DNA of 64,000 bases, from the NCBI GenBank assembly GCA_020635975.1, contig JACJYT010000002.1, positions 1 through 64,000 of the forward strand, written 5' to 3'. Numbering within the stretch: the stretch's first letter is position 1; each line of letters begins with the position of its first letter. This DNA comes from Chitinophagales bacterium (GTDB taxonomy: Bacteria; Bacteroidota; Bacteroidia; Chitinophagales; UBA8649). The notes below the pieces were generated by a model that worked only from the letters and a program-made list of their open reading frames with translations, did no database searches and was not told where the DNA came from. A program made the position numbers and the translations under genes. Positions 18,215 to 28,158 of the stretch are shown here, one piece after another.

Positions 18215-19532
18215 GATTATACTATTTTTAGCGTGCTTTTTTATCCAATGGGAAGCTAAAGCCCAAGTGGTAGAAAAGATAATAGCAGTTGTAGAGGATA
18301 ATATAATTCTTAAATCAGATTTAGATCTCCAAATGGAACAAGCTATTCAAGCAGGATATTATGGAGAGGAAGATATTTCTTGCGAAATATTGAACCAGCT
18401 AATTGTAGATAAAATATTTATAGTTCAAGCAGAAAGAGATAGTATCGTTGTAACCAACGATGAGGTGGATAGCGAGCTCAACCGAAGAATTCAATACTTC
18501 ATTAGTATGTTCGGTTCGGATGAAAAATTAGAAGAATATTACGGCAAATCTATTTTCGATCTAAAGGAAGAGTTTCGAGATGATATTTATCAGCAACTTC
18601 TTTCGGATAAGATGCGCTCAGGTGTTTTTTCTGATTTAGATGTTACTCCGGCGGAAGTTTTCGCTTTTTTTGAAAAAATCCCTAAAGACAGTTTGCCATA
18701 TTTTAACTCGGAAGTAGAGATAGGTCAAATTGTAATTTTTGCAGAACCAACTTTGGCACAAAAAGAGCAAGCAAGAAAGCAAGCAGAAAAAATAATTGAA
18801 GACATAAATATTGGTAGTGATTTTGGATTTCAAGCCTTACTTTATTCTGACGATCCAGGCTCTGCTACAAAAGACGGTTATTTGGGCTATGTAAAAAGAG
18901 GGGAGCTTGTTCCCGAATTTGAGGCGGTTGCCTTTCGTTTAGAGATTGGTCAAATCTCAGAAGTAGTTGAAACAGAATTTGGATTTCATATCATACAATT
19001 GTTAGACAGAAAAGGGGATAGAATTGAAGTTCGCCATATTCTGATAACTCCAGATATCGATAACTCTAATGTCCTCGCTGCACAAGAAGACATTCAAGAA
19101 GTACATACTAAGCTATTGAATAAGGAATTAACATATGCCCAAGCGGTTAGTCTGTATTCGAAAGACGAACAAAGCGTTCAAAACGGAGGACTTCTTACTA
19201 ACCCAGAGTCTGGAAATACTTTCTTTGAAATGAGTCAACTTGAAGGAAATGTTGCTCTGGCCTTGGATAATATGGAGGTAGGGACCTTCTCAGAAATTCT
19301 TCCCTATCAAAGCTATGATGGTAAAAGCGGCTTTAGAATATTGTATTTGCAATCGGAGAGTCCTGCTCATATTGCTAGCTTAGAAGAAGACTACAGCAAA
19401 ATCAAAGCCGTTGCCAAACAGAATAAACAAAGTTTGGAAATGGAGAAATGGTTGGCTAAGAAGGCAGAGAGTATTTATATCAAGTTAGCTGATGAATATG
19501 CTTATTGTGATCATATTGGAAAGCTTCAATAA
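18189..19532 (+). CDS. surA: SurA-like peptidyl-prolyl isomerase
   Basis: A 447-residue protein with a signal peptide ending near QWEAKAQ (residue 25). The SurA N-terminal domain is VEKIIAVVEDNIILKSDLDLQ. Parvulin domain 1 lies at about 175-275 (VEIGQIVIFAEP to FGFHIIQLLD) and domain 2 at about 278-375 (VRHILITPD onward). SurA escorts beta-barrel proteins to the BAM complex. The order here (double-parvulin PPIase, lipoprotein, SurA, then MoxR) looks like a single operon, with the start inside the upstream gene. Confidence 0.88.
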   Translation: MKKLKYLNRIILFLACFFIQWEAKAQVVEKIIAVVEDNIILKSDLDLQMEQAIQAGYYGEEDISCEILNQLIVDKIFIVQAERDSIVVTNDEVDSELNRRIQYFISMFGSDEKLEEYYGKSIFDLKEEFRDDIYQQLLSDKMRSGVFSDLDVTPAEVFAFFEKIPKDSLPYFNSEVEIGQIVIFAEPTLAQKEQARKQAEKIIEDINIGSDFGFQALLYSDDPGSATKDGYLGYVKRGELVPEFEAVAFRLEIGQISEVVETEFGFHIIQLLDRKGDRIEVRHILITPDIDNSNVLAAQEDIQEVHTKLLNKELTYAQAVSLYSKDEQSVQNGGLLTNPESGNTFFEMSQLEGNVALALDNMEVGTFSEILPYQSYDGKSGFRILYLQSESPAHIASLEEDYSKIKAVAKQNKQSLEMEKWLAKKAESIYIKLADEYAYCDHIGKLQ

Positions 19533-19570
19533 TTGAATATTAGCGGTATTTATTTAACGAAATTGTAATT

Positions 19571-20533
19571 ATGAAATTCAAATCAGATGTAGAGGCAGTA
19601 GATGCTTTGGCTGCTAAGTTCAAGGAGCTAAAAGAGGAAATTGCAAAAGTAATAGTTGGTCAAGAAGAAGCTGTAGATTTAGTGCTTAGCTCCATTTTTG
19701 CAGATGGACACAGCTTGTTAGTTGGAGTTCCAGGCTTGGCAAAAACCTTGTTGGTTCATACTATTGCGGATGTATTAGAGTTAAGTTTCAATAGAATTCA
19801 GTTTACTCCAGATTTAATGCCAAGCGACATTGTAGGTTCTGAAATTTTAGATGAAACAAGAAATTTTAAATTTTTAAAAGGACCAATATTCTCTAACATC
19901 GTTTTGGCTGATGAGATAAATAGAACCCCACCAAAAACGCAAGCAGCACTTTTGGAGGCAATGCAAGAAAGATCGGTTACCATTAATGGTATAAAAAATG
20001 AACTTCCTAAACCATTTTTTGTTCTAGCAACACAAAACCCTATTGAACAAGAAGGAACCTACCCGTTGCCAGAGGCTCAGCTAGATCGTTTTATGTTTAA
20101 TATTATTTTGGATTATCCTAGCTACGAAGAAGAGCTTCAAGTGGTTAAAAGTACAACTAGCAACATTAAAGCTAAAGCTAAAGAAATTCTATCTGCCGAA
20201 GACATTTTAATTTTTCAAAACTTAGTTCGTAAAATTCCGATTACAGATAATGTATTAGAATATGCAGTTAAACTAGTTGGAAAAACTAGACCTGGAAGAG
20301 CAACTACGCCAGACATCGTAAACAATTATGTTGCTTGGGGAGCTGGTCCTAGAGCTGCACAATACTTGGTTCTTGGCGCGAAGTGCCACGCTGCACTAAG
20401 AGGAAAGTACAGTCCAGATATAGAGGATGTAAAAGCTATAGCCATCCCGGTTTTGCGACATCGTTTATCCAAGAATTATAAGGCAGAAGCAGAATCTGTT
20501 TCTATAGAAAAAATCATTCAAACACTTTTATAA
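19571..20533 (+). CDS. MoxR-family AAA+ ATPase
   Basis: A 320-residue AAA+ ATPase with the MoxR variant Walker A GVPGLAKT near residue 51, Walker B VLADEINRTPPKTQ near 111-124 and the sensor region ATQNPIEQEGTYPLPEAQLDRF near 155. MoxR proteins act as metal-chelatase-like chaperones, usually with VWA-domain partners. None lies in this window, so the partner is unknown. It follows surA after 38 bp and may be read through from that operon. Confidence 0.92.
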   Translation: MKFKSDVEAVDALAAKFKELKEEIAKVIVGQEEAVDLVLSSIFADGHSLLVGVPGLAKTLLVHTIADVLELSFNRIQFTPDLMPSDIVGSEILDETRNFKFLKGPIFSNIVLADEINRTPPKTQAALLEAMQERSVTINGIKNELPKPFFVLATQNPIEQEGTYPLPEAQLDRFMFNIILDYPSYEEELQVVKSTTSNIKAKAKEILSAEDILIFQNLVRKIPITDNVLEYAVKLVGKTRPGRATTPDIVNNYVAWGAGPRAAQYLVLGAKCHAALRGKYSPDIEDVKAIAIPVLRHRLSKNYKAEAESVSIEKIIQTLL

Positions 20534-20566
20534 AGTTGCTAAACACAGAAATCTTATCTTTATGAG

Positions 20567-23185
20567 ATGAAGAAGAATTTAGAAAGCTTTTATCCCTTTC
20601 TTGTTTTTTTAGTAGCATTTCTGCTATACGCTAATACGATTTCACACTCTTACAATTTGGATGACGAATTAGTTACTATGAATCATAGAACTACTTCTAA
20701 GGGGTTTTCTGGAATTAAGGAAATTTTTACCTCCTATTATTATGAGGATGATATGGGCTATAAATATGATTATAGACCAATTACTCATCTGAGTTTTGCC
20801 CTAGAGCATCAGCTTTTTAAAGAAAGTGCTAGAACTAGTCATTTAATAAATGTTTTGTTGTACGCTTTCATATGCTTGTTAATTTATTATTTTGCTTTGT
20901 GTATTTTACCCAACGCCCCTCCTGTTTTAGCTTTGCTTGCCGCCTTAATTTTTGCGGTCCACCCAATTCATACTGAAGTAGTAGCAAGTATAAAAAATAG
21001 GGATGAAATATTGAGTTTACTCTTTGCAGTATCCTCGTTTATAGTGATGTTAAAGGTCAAAGAGCAAAATTCTAATTGGAGATTCATACTAAGAATTTCT
21101 TTGGCAGTTTTGTTTTTTACTCTTAGCGTTTACTCAAAATTATCTACTCTTCTCTTTTTAATTTGGATACCTTCTTATTTTTTAATTACCAAAAGCTTTA
21201 GACTTAAAGATCTAGTTTTCGTTTTTTTTGGGTCTATGTTATTGTTTGCTAATTTCAATTTAGAGTTTAAATGGATCTTGTTAATCTCAGTTCTCTTATG
21301 TTTAGTCTTAGCCTTAGTTTATTATCTTTTGTTTCATTTTGATTTTAGGAAATTTACGGAAAGTTTTAGCCCCGATTTGTTAGGTAATAAGCAAAAGTAT
21401 TTCATTCTTTCTTTAGCGTACCTCGTTTTTACCTTTGCAATAATTTTTAGTCATACTTTCTTATATCTACTAGCCATCTCTCTAGCTACTTGGTTCTTAT
21501 ATCTTAGCGTGAAAAAGAATGCAAATAATTTTAGATTTTTTGCCCTAATATATCCAATAATATTGCTCATTTCTTATACTTATAATTACGATTTCCTTGC
21601 CTTTCCATTCTTTCTATTGTTTGTCTATTTTTATCCAGATACCAGAAGAAAGGAGTCTCTTTATGAACTTATTTTCTTTGCAATTGCTGGATTATTTAAT
21701 TTAATCCAAGGGGGAGTAATGTTGTATGCTGCAATGGTGCCATTACTTTTGATGTTTTTTCCGAAACATAAATATAAGGCTATAGTAATATGGACATTTT
21801 TTGCTAGTTTCTTGGTCGTTGAGGATTGGTATCTAATGCTTACTTTTTTGTTGCTTGCATGTTCTTTTTGGATACAAGTCAGTAAAGCTAATTATATACC
21901 CAAATTTCAATCTAGATATTTAATAACATCCTTGCTTATAAGCGCATTATATTTTCAGTTCTTCTTTAAGGCAAATTATGATTCTCCAAGAATGGAATCT
22001 CTTGATTTTAATCTGGATATAACTGAAAATACTTATCAACTTAGAGAGGATATAGATCGACCGATAGTTTATTCTGAAAATCCCTTGGTTGAAAATTGGG
22101 ATTATAGCCATCGCCTAGGAATGGGTTTTGCGACCATAAAATTTTACCTGCAAAAATTTATTCTACCTTATCCTTTATCCTTTTACTATGGATACAATAT
22201 GTTTCCAATGTCGGAGTGGAAAGATACTCCAATATTAGTGTTAGCAGCGCTGCTTTTAATTTCACTTTTGATTTCTATATATTTTGCTTTTAAAAGGCAT
22301 GTTTGGCCATTTGCATATTGGTTTATGTTGGGTAATTTACTTCCTTATTCTAATCTTATAACTCCAGTTGCTGGAATTGTGGGAGAGCGTTTAAGTTTTA
22401 CGGCCAGCTTGGGCTATGCTTTACTTTTGGCTTTGTTTTTTAGGCAAATTTCCCAATTTCGAAAGCTTGCAGTAGCTCTATTTATTGCCTTGTTTATTAC
22501 TGCTAGTTTTTATACCATCAAAAGAAATTCAAATTGGAAAAATGAATTTACTTTGTTTAGTCACGACATTGAGCATTTAACTAACTCTGCAACTGCAAAT
22601 GCCATTTATGCAGATGAATGCATGGTTCAAGCTTCTAAAAGTCAAAACCCAGTGGAAATTCAAAATTTTACTAGTTTGGGAGAGAAGCATTATTTGAGAG
22701 CTATTGAGATCTATCCTAAATTTTTAAATTGGTGGTTAGACTTGGGCAAGGTTTATAGGATAAAGGGCGACTTAGAAAAAGCTAAATCTGCTTTCCAAAA
22801 AAGTTTAGACTTCGATGCGAATTATTCTCCTATTTACTACAATTTAACGGAAATAGCAATATATCAACAAGATCAAGCAGGGATAATAGAAAATTTGAAG
22901 CAACTTCACCGAGTTAATCCCAACGATTTATCCATAATGTTTGATCTTTCTTCCTGGTATTATGAATTCGGTATGTTTCAAAATGTTCTTGAACTAAACG
23001 ATGAGATTATAGCAATGAACAATACGCTTCCCGAAGCCTATTTGAATAAGGCTTATGCGTTTTCCGCCATGAAAGATTGGGATGGTTTTTCGAATGCTAT
23101 GCTTATTGCTGAAAAGCTAAACTCTCAACATCCAGACTTCCTTAAGTTAAAGGAAGCTTACGCCCCATTTTTTATCAAAAACTAG
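20567..23185 (+). CDS. TMTC-like GT-C membrane protein with C-terminal TPR repeats
   Basis: An 872-residue protein. The N-terminal 670 residues hold many membrane helices with GT-C/TMTC-type loops: HSYNLDDELVTMNHRT near 27, YDYRPITHLSFALEH near 67, and AVHPIHTEVVASIKNRDE near 130. TPR motifs follow at about 690-865 (YLRAIEIYPKFLNWWLDLGKVYRIKG and similar). TMTC-type proteins transfer mannose from lipid-linked donors to proteins outside the membrane, and bacterial homologues are mostly uncharacterised. There is an extra hydrophobic stretch at about 230-440 compared with the core. A role in protein O-glycosylation of T9SS cargo is only a suggestion from context. Confidence 0.72.
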   Translation: MKKNLESFYPFLVFLVAFLLYANTISHSYNLDDELVTMNHRTTSKGFSGIKEIFTSYYYEDDMGYKYDYRPITHLSFALEHQLFKESARTSHLINVLLYAFICLLIYYFALCILPNAPPVLALLAALIFAVHPIHTEVVASIKNRDEILSLLFAVSSFIVMLKVKEQNSNWRFILRISLAVLFFTLSVYSKLSTLLFLIWIPSYFLITKSFRLKDLVFVFFGSMLLFANFNLEFKWILLISVLLCLVLALVYYLLFHFDFRKFTESFSPDLLGNKQKYFILSLAYLVFTFAIIFSHTFLYLLAISLATWFLYLSVKKNANNFRFFALIYPIILLISYTYNYDFLAFPFFLLFVYFYPDTRRKESLYELIFFAIAGLFNLIQGGVMLYAAMVPLLLMFFPKHKYKAIVIWTFFASFLVVEDWYLMLTFLLLACSFWIQVSKANYIPKFQSRYLITSLLISALYFQFFFKANYDSPRMESLDFNLDITENTYQLREDIDRPIVYSENPLVENWDYSHRLGMGFATIKFYLQKFILPYPLSFYYGYNMFPMSEWKDTPILVLAALLLISLLISIYFAFKRHVWPFAYWFMLGNLLPYSNLITPVAGIVGERLSFTASLGYALLLALFFRQISQFRKLAVALFIALFITASFYTIKRNSNWKNEFTLFSHDIEHLTNSATANAIYADECMVQASKSQNPVEIQNFTSLGEKHYLRAIEIYPKFLNWWLDLGKVYRIKGDLEKAKSAFQKSLDFDANYSPIYYNLTEIAIYQQDQAGIIENLKQLHRVNPNDLSIMFDLSSWYYEFGMFQNVLELNDEIIAMNNTLPEAYLNKAYAFSAMKDWDGFSNAMLIAEKLNSQHPDFLKLKEAYAPFFIKN

Positions 23186-23340
23186 TTTTGCTTTTTGCAA
23201 GATACAACCGAAATTAATTACTTGTATCTGCTGTGGTCACTTTTTTTTCGCAAAAATTAGGGTGTTTTCATAGTTTTATTCTATATTAGCCTGATAGAAT
23301 CAACATTTTGTTGATATCGTCTCACGTTTAAGGTCTTTTT

Positions 23341-23523
23341 ATGAATAGAATTGTACTCTTTTTTATCGTTTTAATTGCTGGTTTTAGCGCTTCAAATTTG
23401 AGCGCCCAATGTACCCCATTGGGTTCGAGTTTTGGGGCTATGACCCCAGCATGTAATGGCTTCTCTGGAAATTATGCCACAGCGCCACTAGCTATCGTTA
23501 TTTCACCCAAGTTAATGGCTTAA
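23341..23523 (+). CDS. N-terminal fragment (signal peptide) of the frameshifted T9SS adhesin
   Basis: This 60-codon frame encodes a clean signal peptide (MNRIVLFFIVLIAGFSASNLSAQ) and the start of a mature protein, CTPLGSSFGAMTP. It then runs off at ATAPLAIVISPKLMA-stop. The adjacent frame, open from 23457, continues sensibly with SYRYFTQVNGLSYTVSTCNS, which aligns with FETCGSGYDTQLTGYN of the paralogue at 28159. One missing base between about 23457 and 23520 explains the break. It may be a sequencing or assembly error or a true inactivating mutation; no slippery heptamer is seen. Confidence 0.7.
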   Translation: MNRIVLFFIVLIAGFSASNLSAQCTPLGSSFGAMTPACNGFSGNYATAPLAIVISPKLMA

Positions 23524-26500
23524 GTTATACGGTTTCTACTTGTAATTCAGGTTTCGATACCCAGGTAACTGGCTACAATGGAACATCTCAAATTGCGGGA
23601 TATTATAATGATGATAACGGACCAGCATGTACTGGCACAAGAGCTTCTTTCACATGGACAGCAGGATATTCTGGACAAATACGTTGGGAGGTTAACCGAT
23701 TTAACTGTTCTAATCCCGCGGCATGGGTTAGTGGTTCTGCAGGATCTGTACAGTTGCAAGTTCGTCAAAATACTACAGTTAGTAATACCACAAGTACAGC
23801 CGCTATTTGCGAAGATCAAACGAAAGCCATTACCTATACAGTTGCAGGAGGCGGATCTGGTACACCTACTTTGAGTATTGTATCAGGAGGCGGTTCTATT
23901 TCTGGAACGACTTATACCCCAGCTAATATTTCAGTAAACACCAATGTTACTATTAGAGCTACTCTAGGAGTTTGTACAAGTGATAGAACATTCTTAGTAT
24001 ATGCGGATCCAATTGTTACAAATACCACAAGTACTGCCGCAATTTGTGAGGACCAAACTAAAGCTTTAGTTGGAACTACCTCAGTAGGTTCAGGTACTTG
24101 GTCTATTGTAAGCGGTGGAGGAAGTATTTCAGGAACCACCTATACGCCTGCCAATATAGCATCTAACACCAATGTAACCATTCGTTATACAGGAACTAAT
24201 GGTACTTGTACCAGTACTGCAGATAGAACTTTCACGGTATATGCAGACCCTATTGTTACCAATACTACCAGTACTGCCGCAATATGCGAAGACCAAACTA
24301 AAGCCCTTGCAGGAACAGGTTCTGTAGGTTCGGGTGTGTGGTCGATTGTAAGTGGTGGTGGAACTATTTCGGGAACTACTTACACTCCTGCCAACATTGC
24401 TGCTAATACAAATGTTACCGTTCGTTATACTTGGACAAATGGAACATGTACAAGCTCAGCAGATAGAACTTTCTTAGTATATGCAGATCCAATTGTTACT
24501 AATACTACGAGCACTGCAGCTATTTGTGAAGATCAAACCAAGGCTCTTTCTGGAACTGGTTCTGTAGGTACTGGCGTATGGTCTGTAGTAAGTGGTGGTG
24601 GAACTATTTCTGGAACCACCTATACTCCAGCAAACATTGCCTCCAACACAAATGTTACGGTTCGTTATACTTGGACTAATGGAACATGTACGAGTTCGGC
24701 AGATGCTACTTTCTTAGTATATGCCGACCCAATTGTTACGAATACTACCAGCACAGCGGCTATATGCGAAGACCAAACGAAAGCCTTAACGGGAACTGGT
24801 TCTGTAGGTTCTGGTGTATGGTCTATAGTAAGTGGTGGCGGAACTATTTCGGGTAGCACCTACACTCCTGCCAATATTACAGCCAATACGAATGTTACCA
24901 TTCGTTACGCTTGGACCAATGGTACTTGTTCTAGTTTTGCAGATGCTACTTTTACAGTGCATGCAGATCCAATAGTTTCTAACACTACAAGTACGGCAGC
25001 TATTTGTGAAACAGGCACAAAAGCTTTAGTAGGAAGTTTTTCTGGAACTAGTGGATTAGGTACAGAATCTTGGACAATAGTTTCCGGAAGTGGAAGTATT
25101 TCAGGTACTACTTATACACCAGCAAACATTACGGCTTCTGTATCTGTTACAGTTCGTTACACCGTAACAAATGGAACTTGTTCTAGTAGTCAAGATGCTT
25201 CATTCATTGTACATGCAGATCCTTTAGTATCTAATACAACAAGTTCAGCAGATATGTGTGAGGATGAAATACGACCATTAACAGGTAGTTTTTCTGGAAC
25301 TGGTGGTGTGGGCAATGAAACATGGACTATTATTTCTGGACCTGGGTTTTTAGTAGGTACAGATTATAATCCAGGTAATATTACTGCTAACGCATTAACT
25401 ACCATAAGATATAATGTAAGTAATGGAACTTGTTCTAACAGTGAAACGGTTAGCTTCACGGTATATGCCGATCCAATTGTTACTAACTCTACTGGAACTG
25501 GCGCTATCTGCGAAACAGGCACTAAAACCTTGTCTGGATCTTGGTCGGGCACTAGCGGAGCGGGAACAGCTTCTTGGTCAATTATTAGTGGTGGCGGAAG
25601 TATTTCAGGTACTACCTATACCCCAGCAAACGTTTCAGCAAATACCCCAGTTACAATTAGATACACTGTAACTAATGGTAGCTGTTCTAGTAGTGCAGAT
25701 GTTAACTTTACGGTATTTGCAGATCCAAGTGTAAGCAATACAACAAGTTCAACACCATTATGTGAAACATCAACAAGAGCCTTAAATGGATCTTGGTCTG
25801 GTACTGGAGGAGCGGGAGTCGCTACTTGGTCTATAATCAGCGGTGGTGGAAGTATTTCAGGAACGACTTACACCCCGGCGAACGTTACGGCGAATACAAA
25901 TGTTACGATAAGATATACGGTAACCAACGGACCATGTTCAAGATTTGAAGATGTGAGTTTTACAGTAGAAGCGAACCCAACAGTAACTTCTTCAAGTTCT
26001 AGTATGTGTCAAGGAGAAACAAGAACCTTAACTACAGATGTGGTAGGGGCAACATTCTCTGGCATAGGAGTAAGTGGAAACACCTTTACGGCACCAGATC
26101 CGGGAGGAGTGACAGGTAATTATGTGATTACGGTACAAAATGGAACTTGTAGTTCCTTCCAAGTAATTACGGTTTACGGCATAGCTAGTATTACCTCAAG
26201 TAGTGCAGATATGTGCGAAGGAGAGACAAGAACCTTAACGGCATCTTTAGGAGGTGGTATCTGGACAGGTACAGGAGTAAGTGGAAATACCTTTACGGCA
26301 CCAACACCAGCAGGTTTGAGTCAGACCTATACGATTACCTATACGACAATAGGAAGTCCTTGTCCACCAGCAACACAAGATATTACGGTACATAGACAAC
26401 CAACCGCCAGTGCAGGAGGAAGTACATCAATTTGTGCAAACACGAACTATACCTTAGCACCAGGCGAGGCAACAGCTTCTAATGGAACGATATCATGGTC

Positions 26501-28061
26501 ACATGATGGAGATGGCGGCTTTGTAGGCGCAACGAATACCACTACACCAACCTATGGATCTGTATTCACAGACGGTGGAAATGCAGTAACCTTAACGATG
26601 ACAGTAAGCAATGGAAGCTGTAGTCCAGCAACAGCAAGCTACACGATAAATGTAGATGCGTTAACAACGGCAAGTGCAGGACCTAATCAATATGTGTGCT
26701 TAAGTTCAACAGCAATAATGGCGGCGAACAATCCAAGCACATGGACGGGAACATGGTCGTGGGTAGGCCCTGGAACAGTAACTTACGAAACAGGCAATAG
26801 CAATAGCTTTGATGCAGAAGTATCGTTTAGTGCAAGTGGAGATTATACAGGCACCTGGACAGTAGTAAATGGAACTTGTAGTTCAAGTGATGATGTCATC
26901 ATGTATGTAAACAACCCGAACCCATTAGCTATGGCGGATGTGGTAGGAACTTGTTTAAGCGATGGAGTGAACGGTTGGGTACATGTATACGATCCAACAG
27001 GACAAAACATCATAGCATCGGTAAATGACTATGGACAAAACATAGGAGATGTAACAGCGACCTTGTATTATCATGGAGGAAATTCCTTCTCGGTACCAGC
27101 GAATAACGGACAATGTCCGGGTTACTGGCAAGCAGTACTAAACAGAAGCTTTGTGATAAGCACTTCCATAGCACCAAGTAGTGCAGTAGGTGTAAGATTA
27201 TACTTTACAGACGGAGAGTTAGCAGATTTGATAGCCAATGCAGGCTGTAATGATGCGAATGGCTGTGATGATGATGATGATGTATGTTCAATAAATGGCT
27301 TGTATGTAACGCAAATAAGTGGAGCGGCAAGTGAGGATGGCACCTTCAGTTTAGGAAGTGGCACCTTTACCTTACACGACCCGACGAATAGTGGAACAGG
27401 TAATGCGAACTTTGGCGGCAACTGGGTAGAGTTTAATGTAAATGGCTTCTCGGAGTTTTGGATTCATGGATCAGAATCAGGAGTACCATTACCAGTAGAG
27501 TTATTGAGTTTTGAAGCGAAGGCGGTAGATAATAGTTATATTAACTTAAGTTGGAGCACAGCAACAGAGATCAATAACGAAGGCTTTGAAGTATTGCGAA
27601 GCACGAATGGAGTAGACTTCGAGAAAGTAGCATGGATAGCAGGCAATGGCAATTCAACAGAAGAGTTAAGTTATACATGGAACGATTACGAAGTAACAAG
27701 AGGCATGGTATACTACTATCAATTGAAGCAAGTGGATTATGATGGACAATACGAGTACTTTGATATTGTGAGTGCGAAACTAGAAGCAAGTGCATCCGTA
27801 ACAATAATCGGCGACTTGATACCGAACCCAAGTAAGGAGAATGGTATCGTAAGAACAACGATAAGAAGTGGCATGGAAGAGGAAGTACAAGTGAGTGTAT
27901 ATAACCACATAGGCATGAAAGTTAGTGAGGAGAAATACCCACTAAGAGAAGGAAGTAATACGATAGATATCGCCATAGAGAACTTAGCAAGTGGCACTTA
28001 TTTCATCTACTTTGAAGGAGATTTCGGTAGAGAAACCAAAAAACTAGTAATAGCAAAGTAA
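23457..28061 (+). CDS. Repeat-rich T9SS type A secreted adhesin-like protein (main part, 5' frameshift)
   Basis: The frame is open from 23457 to 28061, about 1,535 residues, and joins the signal-peptide fragment through a one-base shift. An N-terminal domain (TQVTGYN...DDNGPACTGTRASFTW) is followed by about nine tandem Ig-like repeats of 80-84 residues (key words TSTAAICEDQTKAL, SISGTTYTPANI, VTVRYTWTNGTC, FTVYADP). Further PKD/Ig-like units and the C-terminal T9SS type A domain (LIPNPSKENG to GRETKKLVIAK) complete it. Such proteins are exported by T9SS and anchored on or released from the cell surface as adhesins. It shares its last 350 residues closely with the next gene, so the two are tandem paralogues. 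Confidence 0.85.
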   Translation, partial: WLLWKLCHSATSYRYFTQVNGLSYTVSTCNSGFDTQVTGYNGTSQIAGYYNDDNGPACTGTRASFTWTAGYSGQIRWEVNRFNCSNPAAWVSGSAGSVQLQVRQNTTVSNTTSTAAICEDQTKAITYTVAGGGSGTPTLSIVSGGGSISGTTYTPANISVNTNVTIRATLGVCTSDRTFLVYADPIVTNTTSTAAICEDQTKALVGTTSVGSGTWSIVSGGGSISGTTYTPANIASNTNVTIRYTGTNGTCTSTADRTFTVYADPIVTNTTSTAAICEDQTKALAGTGSVGSGVWSIVSGGGTISGTTYTPANIAANTNVTVRYTWTNGTCTSSADRTFLVYADPIVTNTTSTAAICEDQTKALSGTGSVGTGVWSVVSGGGTISGTTYTPANIASNTNVTVRYTWTNGTCTSSADATFLVYADPIVTNTTSTAAICEDQTKALTGTGSVGSGVWSIVSGGGTISGSTYTPANITANTNVTIRYAWTNGTCSSFADATFTVHADPIVSNTTSTAAICETGTKALVGSFSGTSGLGTESWTIVSGSGSISGTTYTPANITASVSVTVRYTVTNGTCSSSQDASFIVHADPLVSNTTSSADMCEDEIRPLTGSFSGTGGVGNETWTIISGPGFLVGTDYNPGNITANALTTIRYNVSNGTCSNSETVSFTVYADPIVTNSTGTGAICETGTKTLSGSWSGTSGAGTASWSIISGGGSISGTTYTPANVSANTPVTIRYTVTNGSCSSSADVNFTVFADPSVSNTTSSTPLCETSTRALNGSWSGTGGAGVATWSIISGGGSISGTTYTPANVTANTNVTIRYTVTNGPCSRFEDVSFTVEANPTVTSSSSSMCQGETRTLTTDVVGATFSGIGVSGNTFTAPDPGGVTGNYVITVQNGTCSSFQVITVYGIASITSSSADMCEGETRTLTASLGGGIWTGTGVSGNTFTAPTPAGLSQTYTITYTTIGSPCPPATQDITVHRQPTASAGGSTSICANTNYTLAPGEATASNGTISWSHDGDGGFVGATNTTTPTYGSVFTDGGNAVTLTMTVSNGSCSPATASYTINVDALTTASAGPNQYVCLSSTAIMAANNPSTWTGTWSWVGPGTVTYETGNSNSFDAEVSFSASGDYTGTWTVVNGTCSSSDDVIMYVNNPNPLAMADVVGTCLSDGVNGWVHVYDPTGQNIIASVNDYGQNIGDVTATLYYHGGNSFSVPANNGQCPGYWQAVLNRSFVISTSIAPSSAVGVRLYFTDGELADLIANAGCNDANGCDDDDDVCSINGLYVTQISGAASEDGTFSLGSGTFTLHDPTNSGTGNANFGGNWVEFNVNGFSEFWIHGSESGVPLPVELLSFEAKAVDNSYINLSWSTATEINNEGFEVLRSTNGVDFEKVAWIAGNGNSTEELSYTWNDYEVTRGMVYYYQLKQVDYDGQYEYFDIVSAKLEASASVTIIGDLIPNPSKENGIVRTTIRSGMEEEVQVSVYNHIGMKVSEEKYPLREGSNTIDIAIENLASGTYFIYFEGDFGRETKKLVIAK
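23763..25975 (+). repeat. Nine tandem coding repeats, 240-bp then 252-bp period
   Basis: Repeat boundaries marked by GCnGAyCC occur at 24003, 24243, 24483, 24723 and 24963 (exactly 240 bp apart), then at 25215, 25467 and 25719 (252 bp apart). Units encode 80- or 84-residue Ig-like modules. They differ from each other at many synonymous positions, so the array is older than the near-identical one at 29311-30660. Confidence 0.9.
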
Positions 28062-28087
28062 AAAAGTAATATTCACATATTGTTAAT

Positions 28088-28121
28088 AAAAAGGGAAAAT
28101 TGTTTGTTTTTTCCCTTTTTG
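28088..28121 (+). terminator. Rho-independent terminator after the first adhesin gene
   Basis: AAAAAGGGAAAA and TTTTCCCTTTTT form the stem around a short T/G-rich loop, with a T-run at the 3' side, about 30 bp after the stop at 28061. Confidence 0.75.
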
Positions 28122-28158
28122 TGTTATCTTTAATCGCCCTTTTATAAAATCAAGGAAT

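Noticed and set aside
23457..23530. Programmed ribosomal frameshift in the first adhesin
   Set aside because: No slippery heptamer or downstream structure is seen at the break; a base error or mutation is simpler.
23547..23819. Minus-strand 90-codon frame and plus-strand 98-codon frame at the start of the first adhesin
   Set aside because: Both are out of frame with the conserved adhesin reading frame that continues through this stretch.
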